The notes: generated from the sequence alone by a model not told the origin. Shown: positions 18,124-26,852, numbered from the stretch's first letter. The stretch: DNA of 64,000 bases from Streptomyces sp. NBC_00523 (GCF_036346615.1 NZ_CP107836.1:2914001-2978000), one strand, 5' to 3'. Program-made: numbers and translations.

Positions 18124-18157
18124 TCTGACCGTAATCACACCCACCGGTCATATTCAA
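18124..18157 (-). promoter_or_regulatory. rpf promoter with overlapping CRP-like site
   Basis: On the minus strand, TTGAAT (18157-18152), an 18-nt spacer and TACGGT (18133-18128) precede the riboswitch by about 30 nt. TGTGATTACGGTCAGA (18139-18124) over the -10 resembles the CRP box TGTGA-N6-TCACA with two mismatches. From memory, CRP affects rpfA in S. coelicolor. Around 18160-18268 I see nothing else. Confidence 0.5.
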
Positions 18158-18268
18158 AGAAGGACATACCGGATAATCATCCCGTAAGAGCATCCGATGA
18201 ACCCTCATTTGTGCAGGTCGGAACGGATGCGGCGGGACCTCCCGGACAAGGGGCGTGAGTTCACGCAA

Positions 18269-18312
18269 AGAGACCCATGTCTCACTCGGTCAAAAGTGGG
18301 ACATGGGCCTCT
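18269..18312 (-). terminator. Terminator after second rpf gene
   Basis: Arms of 17 nt (AGAGACCCATGTCTCAC at 18269-18285; GTGGGACATGGGCCTCT at 18296-18312) pair with two mismatched or wobble positions around a 10-base loop, just after the rpf stop. Confidence 0.75.
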
Positions 18313-18345
18313 TAAACCACCCAAAGCGCAGGGGGCTCTAACGGC

Positions 18346-19419
18346 TCATCCGGCGCTCTCGGCGACCTGGTCCGGGGCCAGGTCACCCAGGCCCAGATCG
18401 AGGTTCTGGCCGGGCAGGATGAGGTCCGGGTCGGAGCCCACCTCGGCCCTGTTCGCCTCGTACAGCTCGGGCCAGCCGCCGGGCAGGTCCTGCGCGTCGG
18501 CGATCGCCCAGAGGTTGTCGCCCGGCCGCACGGTGTACGTGCCGCCAGCCGGCCCCGTGGCACTGTCGCGCGCGTCGCCGTCGCCCCGCGAGGCGTGGCG
18601 GCCCGTGTCGCGCCCGTCGGCCGTCCCGGTGGCGTCGTCGGCGGCCGGGGCGCCCCGGTGCTTGCCGCCCTTCGCCCGCGCGTCGTCCGTCGCGCCGGCC
18701 GAGGGGTCCGCGGAGGGGTCGCCCGAGGGCGTGGTGGACGGGTCGTCCGAGGCGGACGGGGTGCCGGAGGGGTCGGCGGACGGGTCGGCCGAAGCGTCGC
18801 CCGACGGGGAGGCGGAGGCGTCCGCCTTCTCCTCGGCGCTCCTGCCCGCGTGCTTGCCGGAGCTCTTGCCGGCCTCCTTGCCCGTGGTGGCCGCGTCGGA
18901 CGCCTCGTCCGAGGCGGTGGCCGACGAGCCCGAGGAGGCGTCGTCCACCGGGTCGGTGCCGAGACCGGCGTCGAGGCCCGAGTCGGCGCCCCGGGCGGGG
19001 TCCTCCTCGCCCTTGTCGCCCGGGTCCACGTCCGCCTTGCCCGCGGCCTTGGTGAGCCCGGAGATCACCGCGCAGCTCGGCCACGCCTTGGGGCCCTTGG
19101 CGGCCAGGACCCGCTCGGCCACCGCAATCTGCTGCGAGCGGCTGGCGAGGTCGGCGCGCTCGGCGTACGACTCACCGCCGTACGCCTTCCACAGCTCCGG
19201 CGTGAACTGGAGACCGCCGTAGGAGCCGTTGCCGAGGTCGGCGCTCCACATGCCGCCGCTCTCGCAGTCGGCCACCCGGTCCCAGGTCGCGGTGTCCGCG
19301 GCGTGTGCGCTTGCCGCGCCGAGCAGCGGGATGGCGATGGCCGAGCCGGTGACGCCTGCGGCGACCACGATGGCGGGTGCCTGACGAGGGCGGCGGTGTC
19401 TGCCGTTCGCGGAGCCCAT
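18346..19419 (-). CDS. Resuscitation-promoting factor with long linker and LysM (RpfC-like)
   Basis: A 357-residue secreted peptidoglycan hydrolase. A signal peptide ends near residue 40 (ASAHA). The Rpf domain has catalytic Glu53 in DCESGGMW. A disordered linker of about 170 residues rich in Ser, Asp, Ala and Pro (repeats such as DPSADPSGT) is followed by a C-terminal LysM domain (YTVRPGDNLWAIADAQDLPG). The start ATG 19419 has GGAAGG eight bases upstream; a longer frame to 19611 lacks a signal sequence. It is adjacent to the riboswitch-controlled rpf gene but has its own promoter. Confidence 0.9.
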   Translation of the reverse strand: MGSANGRHRRPRQAPAIVVAAGVTGSAIAIPLLGAASAHAADTATWDRVADCESGGMWSADLGNGSYGGLQFTPELWKAYGGESYAERADLASRSQQIAVAERVLAAKGPKAWPSCAVISGLTKAAGKADVDPGDKGEEDPARGADSGLDAGLGTDPVDDASSGSSATASDEASDAATTGKEAGKSSGKHAGRSAEEKADASASPSGDASADPSADPSGTPSASDDPSTTPSGDPSADPSAGATDDARAKGGKHRGAPAADDATGTADGRDTGRHASRGDGDARDSATGPAGGTYTVRPGDNLWAIADAQDLPGGWPELYEANRAEVGSDPDLILPGQNLDLGLGDLAPDQVAESAG

Positions 19420-19468
19420 GGGAGATGCCTTCCGTGTGACTGACAAGCGACTGGTGAGTCGAACGGTG

Positions 19469-19498
19469 AACCTAGCGAAACTCGAACGTGAGTCACAA
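19469..19498 (-). promoter_or_regulatory. Promoter of second rpf gene
   Basis: TTGTGA (19498-19493), an 18-nt spacer and TAGGTT (19474-19469) on the minus strand, ending about 50 bp before the start codon. Confidence 0.55.
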
Positions 19499-19607
19499 GT
19501 CGATGCAGTAGAGATCACGCGAAAGTCACAGGGTTGACAGAGTGTCACTTTCAGCCGCCCGCGCATGCCCCTTTCCACAGCCACGGAGAAGCGCCGGACC
19601 TGCCGCA

Positions 19608-21596
19608 TCACAGCGCTGCACTGGCATCGAGAGCGTCACTGCACACCTGCACCGACAGACCCTCACGCGGTTGAACGGTGACGGTGAGCTGCGGCAGCAC
19701 TGAATGCCGGTACGCCTCCACACCTCGGCGGTCCGCTCCCAGAACGGCCATGATCTCCGGCCAGGCTCCCCGCTTCCACCAGAAGCGCTGGCGCTCTCTC
19801 ATGGGGTTGATCGGCCCCCAGATAAGCGGCATCTCGCCCCATGGCAAGCCGCTCCGCAACCTGTGGAGCATGCCGGAGAACTGCACGCGGATGTCGTACT
19901 TCGAGATGAAGTGCTTCTTCGACTTCTCGGGGAGAAATCGACGCAACATCGCCAGAACCGCTTCCCACTCCTCACCCGTCGGGTCGGGAGGTACCAAAGT
20001 CCCCGTTTCGTGATGCCACTCCCTGACCTCGCACCTGATGCCGGACCTGCTCGCCTTACCCATCGCCCGAGGTGTGACACGGACGTTGAGGAAGTCGCAC
20101 AGCTCCTTGCGCCCGTCCGGCGTCATGCTGTCGAGCCCCTCACTCGCGTCGCTCGCGAGGGCGGCAAGTTTCCCCGCCTGCCACTGGTGATCGGTTTGTG
20201 CCTGCAGCCATTGCTCGGCGAATTCCTTCTGCCTTCTGCACTCCTCCAGCTCCTGCTCCATCGCCTTGAGTCCGGCCGTGAGCACAAGGGGATCGATACC
20301 GGCTGCCAGGTATGCGGGCACCTGCCGGTGGATGAGGTCCTCTCGCACCGCGATGTCGTCGGCAAGAACGCGTACCCGCTTCTCGTACTTCTCCTTGTCC
20401 CCCTGCGGGCTGCTAAGGCACTCGGCTACCCTCGCCCACAGCTGGTCCTTGTCCTTCATGAGATCGGCCAGTTGGGTCCAGACGGCTGCTTCCAGCTCCG
20501 CCGCATCAAAGTGCGGCTCTCGACAGGCACCCCCTTCCCCGACCGAGCCCTTACAGCGGTAGCCACGCGCTTTCCCGCTCCCCCGCCCCGTGCCGGTGTA
20601 GACCGACCCGCAGAGACTGTCGATCCGGCCGCTCAGGGGATAGATCCGGTCGTTGATTCGGCCGTTCTGGAACCCGATGCTTCTGAGGGTCTCCATGAGC
20701 TGTCGGGCGCGCTCCTCGGACAGAATGGGCGGAACACCCATCCTGACCGGGTCACCATGGACGGGGCTGCCGTCTTCGTGGAGCCGAGTGTTGTTCTTAC
20801 CGGCACCTCGGTTTGTCTTGCGATAGACGACGTAGCCGCGGTGGATGGTCTCGCTGTGCAGGCGGTTGCGGAGATTCGCCGCACCCCACGGCACGCCGCT
20901 GCGGGTGAGAAGCCCCCGCGCGTTCAGTTCCTCGGCCGCCTCGGAAATGTTCATACCCCGGTCGACAATGAACTCGGTGGCAGCGAAGAGCACCCTGGAC
21001 TCGTCGTCATCGGTGACCAGAACACTGAACGTCTTCTGCCGCCCTCCCACCGTTGTCGTGTCCTTCGCGATCCTGTAGCCGTAGGGGGCGGGGCCGCCGG
21101 GCCAGCCTCCATAGCTGATCTTCAGCTCACGACCGGCGTATGTTCGTTCCCTGATGCGCCGCCACTCCATTTCGGAAAGGGTGACGTGTCGCATGAACCG
21201 GGACCATCCGGTCTCCGTGCTGGTGTCGATGTCCTCACTGGCCGAGAGGAAGTGGACACCCAGGTCTGCCATGTCCCAGGCCCACTGGTACGCGGCACGC
21301 GCCGTGCGGCCGATTCGGTCCACTGCGGGGACGAGGATGCGGTTGAAGCAACCTCGGCGCGCATCCTGGACGAGGCGGTCCATCTCGGGCCGGCTCTCCA
21401 GCGCACCGGAGACGGCCTCGTCCACGTACTCGTCGTAGACCGTGGCCTCCGGATGACGGGCGAGCCAACCGTCGGAGATCCGTTTCTGGTCTTCGAGGCC
21501 GAAGCCGTCGAGTTGCTCGCCGGTGGAGACTCGCGCGTACTTCGCCACGACGATCACGGCTGAAGTGGGCAGGCGTAGGCGTGCCACAATGGGCAT
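19608..21596 (-). CDS. Large serine recombinase with C-terminal transposase-like (DUF4096-type) domain
   Basis: A 662-residue recombinase. The resolvase domain spans about 16-165 with nucleophile Ser24 (KYARVSTGEQ) and the arginine-bearing DRIGRTARAAYQW. The recombinase domain (about 190-300) leads to a zinc-ribbon-like part (SLCGSVYTG, YRCKG, ACREPHF) and a coiled coil near 400-480. Unusually, residues 541-620 (EEWEAVLAML, MLHRLRSGLPWGEMPLIWGP, RFWWKRGAWPEIMAVL) resemble the N-terminal DNA-binding part of IS5-type transposases, without any DDE catalytic region. The ATG has GGAGGA six bases upstream. It stands alone, with no excisionase, phage or conjugation genes beside it, between an rpf gene and a P450. 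Confidence 0.88.
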   Translation of the reverse strand: MPIVARLRLPTSAVIVVAKYARVSTGEQLDGFGLEDQKRISDGWLARHPEATVYDEYVDEAVSGALESRPEMDRLVQDARRGCFNRILVPAVDRIGRTARAAYQWAWDMADLGVHFLSASEDIDTSTETGWSRFMRHVTLSEMEWRRIRERTYAGRELKISYGGWPGGPAPYGYRIAKDTTTVGGRQKTFSVLVTDDDESRVLFAATEFIVDRGMNISEAAEELNARGLLTRSGVPWGAANLRNRLHSETIHRGYVVYRKTNRGAGKNNTRLHEDGSPVHGDPVRMGVPPILSEERARQLMETLRSIGFQNGRINDRIYPLSGRIDSLCGSVYTGTGRGSGKARGYRCKGSVGEGGACREPHFDAAELEAAVWTQLADLMKDKDQLWARVAECLSSPQGDKEKYEKRVRVLADDIAVREDLIHRQVPAYLAAGIDPLVLTAGLKAMEQELEECRRQKEFAEQWLQAQTDHQWQAGKLAALASDASEGLDSMTPDGRKELCDFLNVRVTPRAMGKASRSGIRCEVREWHHETGTLVPPDPTGEEWEAVLAMLRRFLPEKSKKHFISKYDIRVQFSGMLHRLRSGLPWGEMPLIWGPINPMRERQRFWWKRGAWPEIMAVLGADRRGVEAYRHSVLPQLTVTVQPREGLSVQVCSDALDASAAL

Positions 21597-21655
21597 GTTC
21601 AGTCCTCCGAGACTGTTCCGTCCCCGGGGTGTTGACGCACCGCCGGGAAGGTTTC

Positions 21656-21689
21656 GGCCTCATGGCGCTCTACCAAGCGCTGTGAGGCC
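21656..21689. repeat. Inverted repeat upstream of recombinase and P450
   Basis: GGCCTCATGGCGCT (21656-21669) faces AGCGCTGTGAGGCC (21676-21689) over a 6-base loop with two mismatches. The inner AGCGCTGTGA recurs inverted at the recombinase stop codon (19608-19617). It could be a terminator, a recombination-site remnant or chance. The rest of the 244-bp gap before the P450 shows no clear promoter. Confidence 0.4.
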
Positions 21690-21840
21690 GGTGCCATTTT
21701 CAGAAGAGAATATGCTGCACGTACGAGCACTTTCTGTGGAAATGGGCGGCCCGTCACTCGTTCGTGTAGGGCGATCGTCGGCCTCGTCTCGCGGCCGCCT
21801 GCGGCAGAACCGGAGCCACGGGGCCGGATACCGTCGTCGT

Positions 21841-23088
21841 GTGAACCGCACTCCGCCGCCCGAACTCTTCACCTGGGAGTTCGCCACCGACCCGTACCCC
21901 GCCTATGCCTGGCTGAGGGAGCACAGCCCCGTACACCGGACGACCTTGCCGAGCGGTGTGGAGGCCTGGCTCGTCACCCGCTACGCGGACGCGCGGCAGG
22001 CCCTCGCGGACAGCCGTCTCTCGAAGAATCCGGCTCACCACGCGAAGGACGCCCAGGGCAAGAGCAAGACCGGCATCCCGGGCGAGCGCAGTGCCAACCT
22101 CATGACGCATCTGCTGAACATCGACCCGCCCGACCACACAAGGCTGCGTCGACTGGTGTCCAAGGCGTTCACGCCCCGGACGATCGCCGCTTTCGGGCCC
22201 CGCGTACAGGAGTTGGCGGACCGGCTCATCGATGACTTCGTGGAGAAGGGGGAGGCGGATCTGATCCATGACTTCGCCTTTCCGCTTCCCATCTACGCCA
22301 TCTGCGATCTGCTCGGCGTACCCGAGGAGGATCAGGACGACTTCAGGGACTGGGCAGGCATGATGATCCGGCACGGCGGCGGCCCGCGCGGTGGGGTCGC
22401 CCGGTCCGTGAAGAAGATCCGCGCCTACCTCGCGGAGCTGATCCACCGCAAGCGGGAGAACCCCGGCGACGACCTGATCTCAGCGCTGATCCGGGCGAGC
22501 GACCACGGCGAGCACCTCACCGAGAACGAGGCCGCCGCGATGTGCTTCGTGATCCTCTTCGCGGGCTTCGAAACGACCATCAACCTGATCGGCAACAGCG
22601 CGCACGCGTTCTTCCGGAACCCCTCGCAGCGTGCCATGTTCCAGAACGCGGTCGAGCGAGAAGACGAGCGCCTTCTGGACACCGCCATCGAGGAGCTGCT
22701 GCGCTTCGACGGCCCGGTGGAGCTGGCCACCTGGCGCTACGCCACGGAGCCGCTCGACATCGGTGGAACGCAGATCCGCGAGGGCGATCCCGTGCTCGTG
22801 GTTCTCGCGGCGGCCGACCGCGATCCGGCCCGTTTCCCCGAGCCGGACTCGCTCGATCTGTCCCGTCGGGACAATCAGCATCTCGGATACGGGCACGGCA
22901 TTCACTACTGCTTGGGTGCACCTCTGGCACGGCTTGAAGGCCGCATCGCGTTGGAGACCTTGTTCCGTCGCCTGCCCGACGTTCACCTGGCCGTAGAACC
23001 CGGTGACCTTCGATGGCGGGGCGGTCTCATCATGCGCGGCCTCCGCACGCTCCCGGTGGAGTTCACGGCGGCAGCGAGCAACGCGTAG
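21841..23088 (+). CDS. Cytochrome P450 (CYP107-like)
   Basis: A 415-residue soluble bacterial P450. The I-helix oxygen-activation motif is LFAGFETT, the ExxR of the K-helix is EELLR, and the heme loop is LGYGHGIHYCLGAP with Cys357 as the iron ligand. It would use ferredoxin partners that are not in this window. GTG 21841 gives a normal family N-terminus (PPPELFTWEFATDPYPAY); upstream in-frame ATG 21712 would add unrelated sequence. Position next to the rpf pair matches S. coelicolor CYP107U1, which I recall as affecting sporulation. That orthology is inferred from location and length. Confidence 0.9.
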   Translation: MNRTPPPELFTWEFATDPYPAYAWLREHSPVHRTTLPSGVEAWLVTRYADARQALADSRLSKNPAHHAKDAQGKSKTGIPGERSANLMTHLLNIDPPDHTRLRRLVSKAFTPRTIAAFGPRVQELADRLIDDFVEKGEADLIHDFAFPLPIYAICDLLGVPEEDQDDFRDWAGMMIRHGGGPRGGVARSVKKIRAYLAELIHRKRENPGDDLISALIRASDHGEHLTENEAAAMCFVILFAGFETTINLIGNSAHAFFRNPSQRAMFQNAVEREDERLLDTAIEELLRFDGPVELATWRYATEPLDIGGTQIREGDPVLVVLAAADRDPARFPEPDSLDLSRRDNQHLGYGHGIHYCLGAPLARLEGRIALETLFRRLPDVHLAVEPGDLRWRGGLIMRGLRTLPVEFTAAASNA

Positions 23089-23113
23089 GGGGGCGGAGAC
23101 GGCGAGCGCGACG

Positions 23114-24076
23114 TTATCCGGTGCCCTCCGCCGTCCGGATCGCGTCCCGGTACGCGCGTCCCGCGGCCCGCAGCGAGGCCTCCGGGTCGACGCCCTCCTC
23201 CTGGGCCCGTACGGCGAGGGCGAGGAGGCGGTAGCCGATGTCGTCGCCCTCGGGGAGCGGCACGTCGAGTCCGGCGGTACGGACCCGGCTCGCGAGCTTC
23301 GCGGCGAGCGCCAGGCCGGGCTGGCCGAGCGGTACGCCGTCGGTGACGGATTCACGCTGCTTCTCGATCGCCTTGGTGCGCAGCCAGTGCGCGTGGACGT
23401 CCTCCGGGGTCTCGGCGGTCTCGTCGCCGAAGACGTGCGGGTGGCGGTGGATCAGCTTCTCGATGAGCGTGCCGGCCACGTCGTCCACGGAGAACGGCTC
23501 CTCTTCGTCCTCCTCCGCGATGCGCGCGTGGAAGACGACCTGGAGCAGTACGTCCCCGAGCTCCTCGCGCAGCTCCTCGCGGTCGCCGTCCTCGATCGCC
23601 TCGACCAGCTCGTACGCCTCCTCGATGGCGTACTTGGCGAGGCCCTTGTGGGTCTTCTGCGAGGTCCAGGGGCACTCGACGCGGATGCGGTCCATGACCT
23701 GGACGAGGTCGAGGAGCCTGGCGCCCGGCAGGTCGTACGCGCCGGGCAGCAGCTCCAGGTCCGGCATCCGGACCCGCCCGGAGCCGGCCAGCCGGGCCAG
23801 GCCGTCGGTGAGCGGCTGGTCGCCCGCGCCGCCGGTGAGGACGACCACGGTGCGGCCGCCCGCGCAGGCGTCCACGAGCTCCTGGGCGTCCGGGACGCCC
23901 GGGGTGACGGTGACGCCGGCCTCGCTCAGATACGGCAGCTGCGGCTGCTCCGGCTCGCCGCAGCGCACCTCGTCGGCGCCGTGCAGCGCCTGCCAGGCGG
24001 GCCAGGACAGCAGTCCGGGCGCGACCCGGTGGCTGACGGTGAGCAGGACGATGCGGCCGGGGTCTTCAGCGTTCAC
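23114..24076 (-). CDS. mazG: Nucleoside triphosphate pyrophosphohydrolase MazG
   Basis: A 320-residue housecleaning enzyme that hydrolyses (d)NTPs, including damaged ones, to monophosphates. The C-terminal MazG domain has the RIRVECPWTSQKTHKGLAKYA start and the metal-binding EExxE/EExxD pattern in AIEEAYELVEAIEDGDREELREELGD (glutamates seen). It also has IHRHPHVFGD. The N-terminal 110 residues resemble the tetrapyrrole-methylase-like extension found in actinobacterial MazG. It converges with the P450 gene and lies 33 bp after the SurA-like lipoprotein gene. Confidence 0.92.
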   Translation of the reverse strand: MNAEDPGRIVLLTVSHRVAPGLLSWPAWQALHGADEVRCGEPEQPQLPYLSEAGVTVTPGVPDAQELVDACAGGRTVVVLTGGAGDQPLTDGLARLAGSGRVRMPDLELLPGAYDLPGARLLDLVQVMDRIRVECPWTSQKTHKGLAKYAIEEAYELVEAIEDGDREELREELGDVLLQVVFHARIAEEDEEEPFSVDDVAGTLIEKLIHRHPHVFGDETAETPEDVHAHWLRTKAIEKQRESVTDGVPLGQPGLALAAKLASRVRTAGLDVPLPEGDDIGYRLLALAVRAQEEGVDPEASLRAAGRAYRDAIRTAEGTG

Positions 24077-24109
24077 GCCACCGAATCTACCCCGGCCGTC
24101 ACCGGGGGC

Positions 24110-24766
24110 TCAGGCCCCGGCCTCGGCGGCCGCCTGGGCGGGCTTGGTGACCTGGGAGATCCACGGGGCCTTGTAGTCGCCCAGCTGGATCTGCTGGTTG
24201 TCCCAGGTGCCGTAGCGGGGGTTGACGTCGACGTGGAGCGCCTTGGACGCCTTGGTCAGCGCGTCGCCGATGGCCTTGGTGCCCTCGGGCGTCGACGGGT
24301 CGGCGCCGAGGGCCTGGCCGAGCTTCGTGATCTGGATCTGCTCGCGCAGGAAGGCGTCGATCTGGCCCGGGGCGAGCCAGCGCTCCTGGAGGACGGCCTG
24401 CCGCAGCCCCTTCTCGCCGCTGTACTGGGCGACGGCCGACTTCCGCATCTGCTGGATCTCGGCACGGCTCACCGTGACGCCCGCGTCCGCCGCGGCCCGG
24501 TCGAGGACGCGGTCCAGGATCAGCCCGTGCAGCTTGGCGCGGGCCAGCTGGCCGGACTGGTCGGTGAGCTGGGCGGACTGCGGGGACGAGCCCTGCGCCT
24601 CGCGCACATCGGCCACCTGCGCCTGCACGGTGGACACCGTGATCCGGTCGCCGCCGACGACGGCCGCGGCGCCGGGGTGGGCCTGGCTGCCACAGGCGGA
24701 GAGGAGCGGCGCTGCGGCGAGCAGCGCGGCGGAGACGGTGAGCGCGGTGCGACGGCGGCGGTGCAA
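24110..24766 (-). CDS. SurA N-terminal-domain lipoprotein
   Basis: A 218-residue lipoprotein, probably a surface chaperone. The signal sequence ends in LLSAC with lipidated Cys25. The SurA-like N-terminal domain starts at about residue 40 (AVVGGDRITVSTVQAQ) and includes the helices LARAKLHGLILDRVLDRAA and SRAEIQQMRKSAVAQY. No PPIase domain follows. The TTG start at 24766 is supported by GGGAGG five bases upstream; extending further upstream in frame gives unrelated sequence. It is next to mazG, the same pairing as with lpqU-region genes in mycobacteria. Confidence 0.85.
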   Translation of the reverse strand: MHRRRRTALTVSAALLAAAPLLSACGSQAHPGAAAVVGGDRITVSTVQAQVADVREAQGSSPQSAQLTDQSGQLARAKLHGLILDRVLDRAAADAGVTVSRAEIQQMRKSAVAQYSGEKGLRQAVLQERWLAPGQIDAFLREQIQITKLGQALGADPSTPEGTKAIGDALTKASKALHVDVNPRYGTWDNQQIQLGDYKAPWISQVTKPAQAAAEAGA

Positions 24767-24897
24767 AGGAGCCTCCCGAGGAGATTGTGCGGCGGTGCAC
24801 AAAGCCTTGCGGTGATCGATGTTAGGGAGTGGAACCGGTCCGGGCCACTGATTCGACCAACGATTCGGGAGGAGTTGGGGATGCGGGCCGCCCCGGC

Positions 24898-25344
24898 TCA
24901 GACGGTGGCCTCCGCGACGGGGACGAGTCCGGCCACGATGTCCAGGCTGTTGTTCCTGACCAGGGCGGGGAAGAAGAGGCGCAGCGCGCTGCCGGAGGAC
25001 GCGTCGACCAGGTCGAAGGACTTCTTCAGGACCCGGTTCTTGACCTCGGTGCGCGTGAGCCCCCGGAGCGGGAACGTGGCCAGGTGCCGGTCCGGCTTCG
25101 CGAAGGCCGGGTTGGCGACGAAGAGGAAGAGCCTCTCGCGGCTGATCGCCAGGTAGATCGGCGTGGGGGCCGCCGCCGCGATCATCGTCCCGCCGCTCAG
25201 TACCGCGGCGGCGACGCCCATCGCCAGGTTCCGCTTGACCGATATCTCGCTCAGGTTCACCAGGGACATCGCCACGATCTGCTCCCCGGGCTCCAGCATC
25301 GGCGTCACGGCCTTCAGCAGCGCCCGGCTTCTTCTTCCGTTCAC
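24898..25344 (-). CDS. Hypothetical protein, possible bacterial PH-like domain
   Basis: I do not recognise this 148-residue protein. It has LEPGEQIVAMSLVNLSEI near the start, a hydrophobic stretch (AMGVAAAVLSGGTMIAAAA) and a beta-rich part (IYLAISRERLFLF, LATFPLRGLTRTEVKNRV, LRLFFPAL). This pattern is reminiscent of small PH-like/GRAM membrane-associated domains. GTG 25344 (GAGGGG four bases upstream) is preferred over ATG 25368, which would give 156 residues. Neighbours on the same strand are gtrA-like (72 bp upstream) and the SurA-like gene. Confidence 0.65.
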   Translation of the reverse strand: MNGRRSRALLKAVTPMLEPGEQIVAMSLVNLSEISVKRNLAMGVAAAVLSGGTMIAAAAPTPIYLAISRERLFLFVANPAFAKPDRHLATFPLRGLTRTEVKNRVLKKSFDLVDASSGSALRLFFPALVRNNSLDIVAGLVPVAEATV

Positions 25345-25416
25345 AACACCCCTCGGTGACTCGTGCAATCAAGGCGGCGGGAGGACGGCCCTCCCGCGTG
25401 CCGGGGACATTGTGTC

Positions 25417-25800
25417 CTACACGGCCCGGCCTTCCGGCCGCAGCATGATCGTGCGCGAGACCACGAACGTAATGGGAATGGCGGCCGCGGCGGCCAGCAG
25501 CGGGGCGTAGCGGTCGCTGAATCCGGCCAGGTCGACCAAGAGGTAGACGCCGCCGGTGGTGATGACGAAGTTGGCCGCATTGGTGAGGGGGAAGAGCAGG
25601 AACTTCCGCCAGGTGGGCCGGGTGCGGTACGTGAAGTACGAGTTCAGGAAGAACGAGCCGGTCATGCTGAGCGCGAAGGCGAGCACATGGGCGGCGATGT
25701 ACGGCAGCCAGTGCAGCAGGAGCAGGTAGAGGCCGTAGTACGTGCCGGTGTTCACCACGCCCACGACCGCGAAACGTGCTATTTGTGCGGTGACCGTCAT
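25417..25800 (-). CDS. GtrA-family membrane protein
   Basis: A 127-residue protein with four hydrophobic segments and the family hallmarks FAVVGVVNTGTYYGLY at the start and the central NSYFTYR. GtrA proteins are thought to flip polyprenyl-linked sugars for glycosylation of wall polymers. Its ATG overlaps the stop of the glycosyltransferase gene by four bases (ATGA), matching the classic gtrA-gtrB pairing. Confidence 0.9.
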   Translation of the reverse strand: MTVTAQIARFAVVGVVNTGTYYGLYLLLLHWLPYIAAHVLAFALSMTGSFFLNSYFTYRTRPTWRKFLLFPLTNAANFVITTGGVYLLVDLAGFSDRYAPLLAAAAAIPITFVVSRTIMLRPEGRAV

Positions 25801-26765
25801 CGGCGTACGAACTCCCGGGGCTCCGGCTCGGCGGCGGCTTCGCGGGTCCGGGTGTTGGTGGCCTTGACCAGGAAGTGCGGGCGGCGCTTGACCTCGTAGT
25901 AGATGCGCCCGACGTATTCGCCGACGACTCCGGCGAGGACCATCTGGACGCCGGCGAGCGCGGTGACGACGACGAGCAGGGTGACGTAACCAGGGGTGTC
26001 GACACCGCGTACGAGGGCGACGCCGACGATCCAGGCGGCGTAGGCGAGGGCGACGGAGGTGAGGAGCAGGCCGAGGTAGAGGGCGGCGCGCAGGGGCTTG
26101 TTGTTGAAGGAGAGCAGCCCGTCGAGGCCGTAGTTGAGGAGCTTGCCGAAGGTCCAGGCGGAGCGGCCCTGTTCCCGTACGGCGTTCTCGTAACTGAACG
26201 TCGTGGTGGGGAAGCCGACCCAGGAGAAGAGGCCCTTGGAGAAGCGGTTGTACTCGGTGAGCGAGAGCACGGCGTCCGCCGCGCGGCGGGACAGGAGGCG
26301 GAAGTCTCCGACTCCGTCGACCAGTTCGACGTCCACGAGGCGGTTGATCAGCCAGTAGTAGGCGCGCGCGGAGAGGGTACGGGTGACGCGGTCGCCGGCC
26401 CGGGTGCGGCGGGCGATGACCTGGTCGTAGCCCCGGGCGTGCTCCTGGAGCATGCGTCCGACCAGCTCCGGCGGGTGCTGGAGGTCGGCGTCCATCAGGA
26501 CGACGGCGTCCCCCTCGGCGTGCTGGAGACCGGCCAGCATGGCGGCCTCCTTGCCGAAGTTGCGGCTGAAGGAGACGTACCGGACGCGCGGGTCGGCGGT
26601 CGCCAGCTCCTGGATGAGGGGCAGGGTCCGGTCGGCGCTTCCGTCATCGACGTAGACGACCTCGAACGCGTCCCCGAGACGGGACATTTCGTCCGTGACG
26701 CGTTCATGGAAGCGTTCGAGGATCTCTTCCTCGTTGAAACAAGGCACCACCAGCGAGATCAGCAC
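25797..26765 (-). CDS. Family 2 glycosyltransferase, GtrB/DPM1-like
   Basis: A 322-residue enzyme expected to load a sugar onto polyprenyl phosphate. The GT-A domain shows SLVVPCFNEEEIL, VYVDDGSADRT, SFSRNFGKEAAM and the metal-binding MDADLQHPPEL. Two C-terminal membrane helices (LYLGLLLTSVALAYAAWIVG, LLVVVTALAGVQMVLAGVVG) precede YVGRIYYEVKRRP. The GTG start at 26765 has no clear Shine-Dalgarno site, so it may be read from a short leader. It is coupled to the GtrA-like gene. Confidence 0.9.
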   Translation of the reverse strand: MLISLVVPCFNEEEILERFHERVTDEMSRLGDAFEVVYVDDGSADRTLPLIQELATADPRVRYVSFSRNFGKEAAMLAGLQHAEGDAVVLMDADLQHPPELVGRMLQEHARGYDQVIARRTRAGDRVTRTLSARAYYWLINRLVDVELVDGVGDFRLLSRRAADAVLSLTEYNRFSKGLFSWVGFPTTTFSYENAVREQGRSAWTFGKLLNYGLDGLLSFNNKPLRAALYLGLLLTSVALAYAAWIVGVALVRGVDTPGYVTLLVVVTALAGVQMVLAGVVGEYVGRIYYEVKRRPHFLVKATNTRTREAAAEPEPREFVRR

Positions 26766-26852
26766 CCATGTACATCAACCGGTCAATGTGTCGCCCTCCG
26801 GAGCCCGGCGTGGCCGGTGGGCGGCCATCGGGTGAACGGCCCGTCCCGGGCC

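Noticed and set aside
17946..18128. Small plus-strand ORF over the rpf leader
   Set aside because: It lies across the riboswitch, lacks a ribosome site and has no protein-like composition.
19608..21596. A prophage or integrative conjugative element around the recombinase
   Set aside because: No excisionase, replication, transfer, capsid or cargo genes are beside it, and both neighbours are ordinary chromosomal genes.
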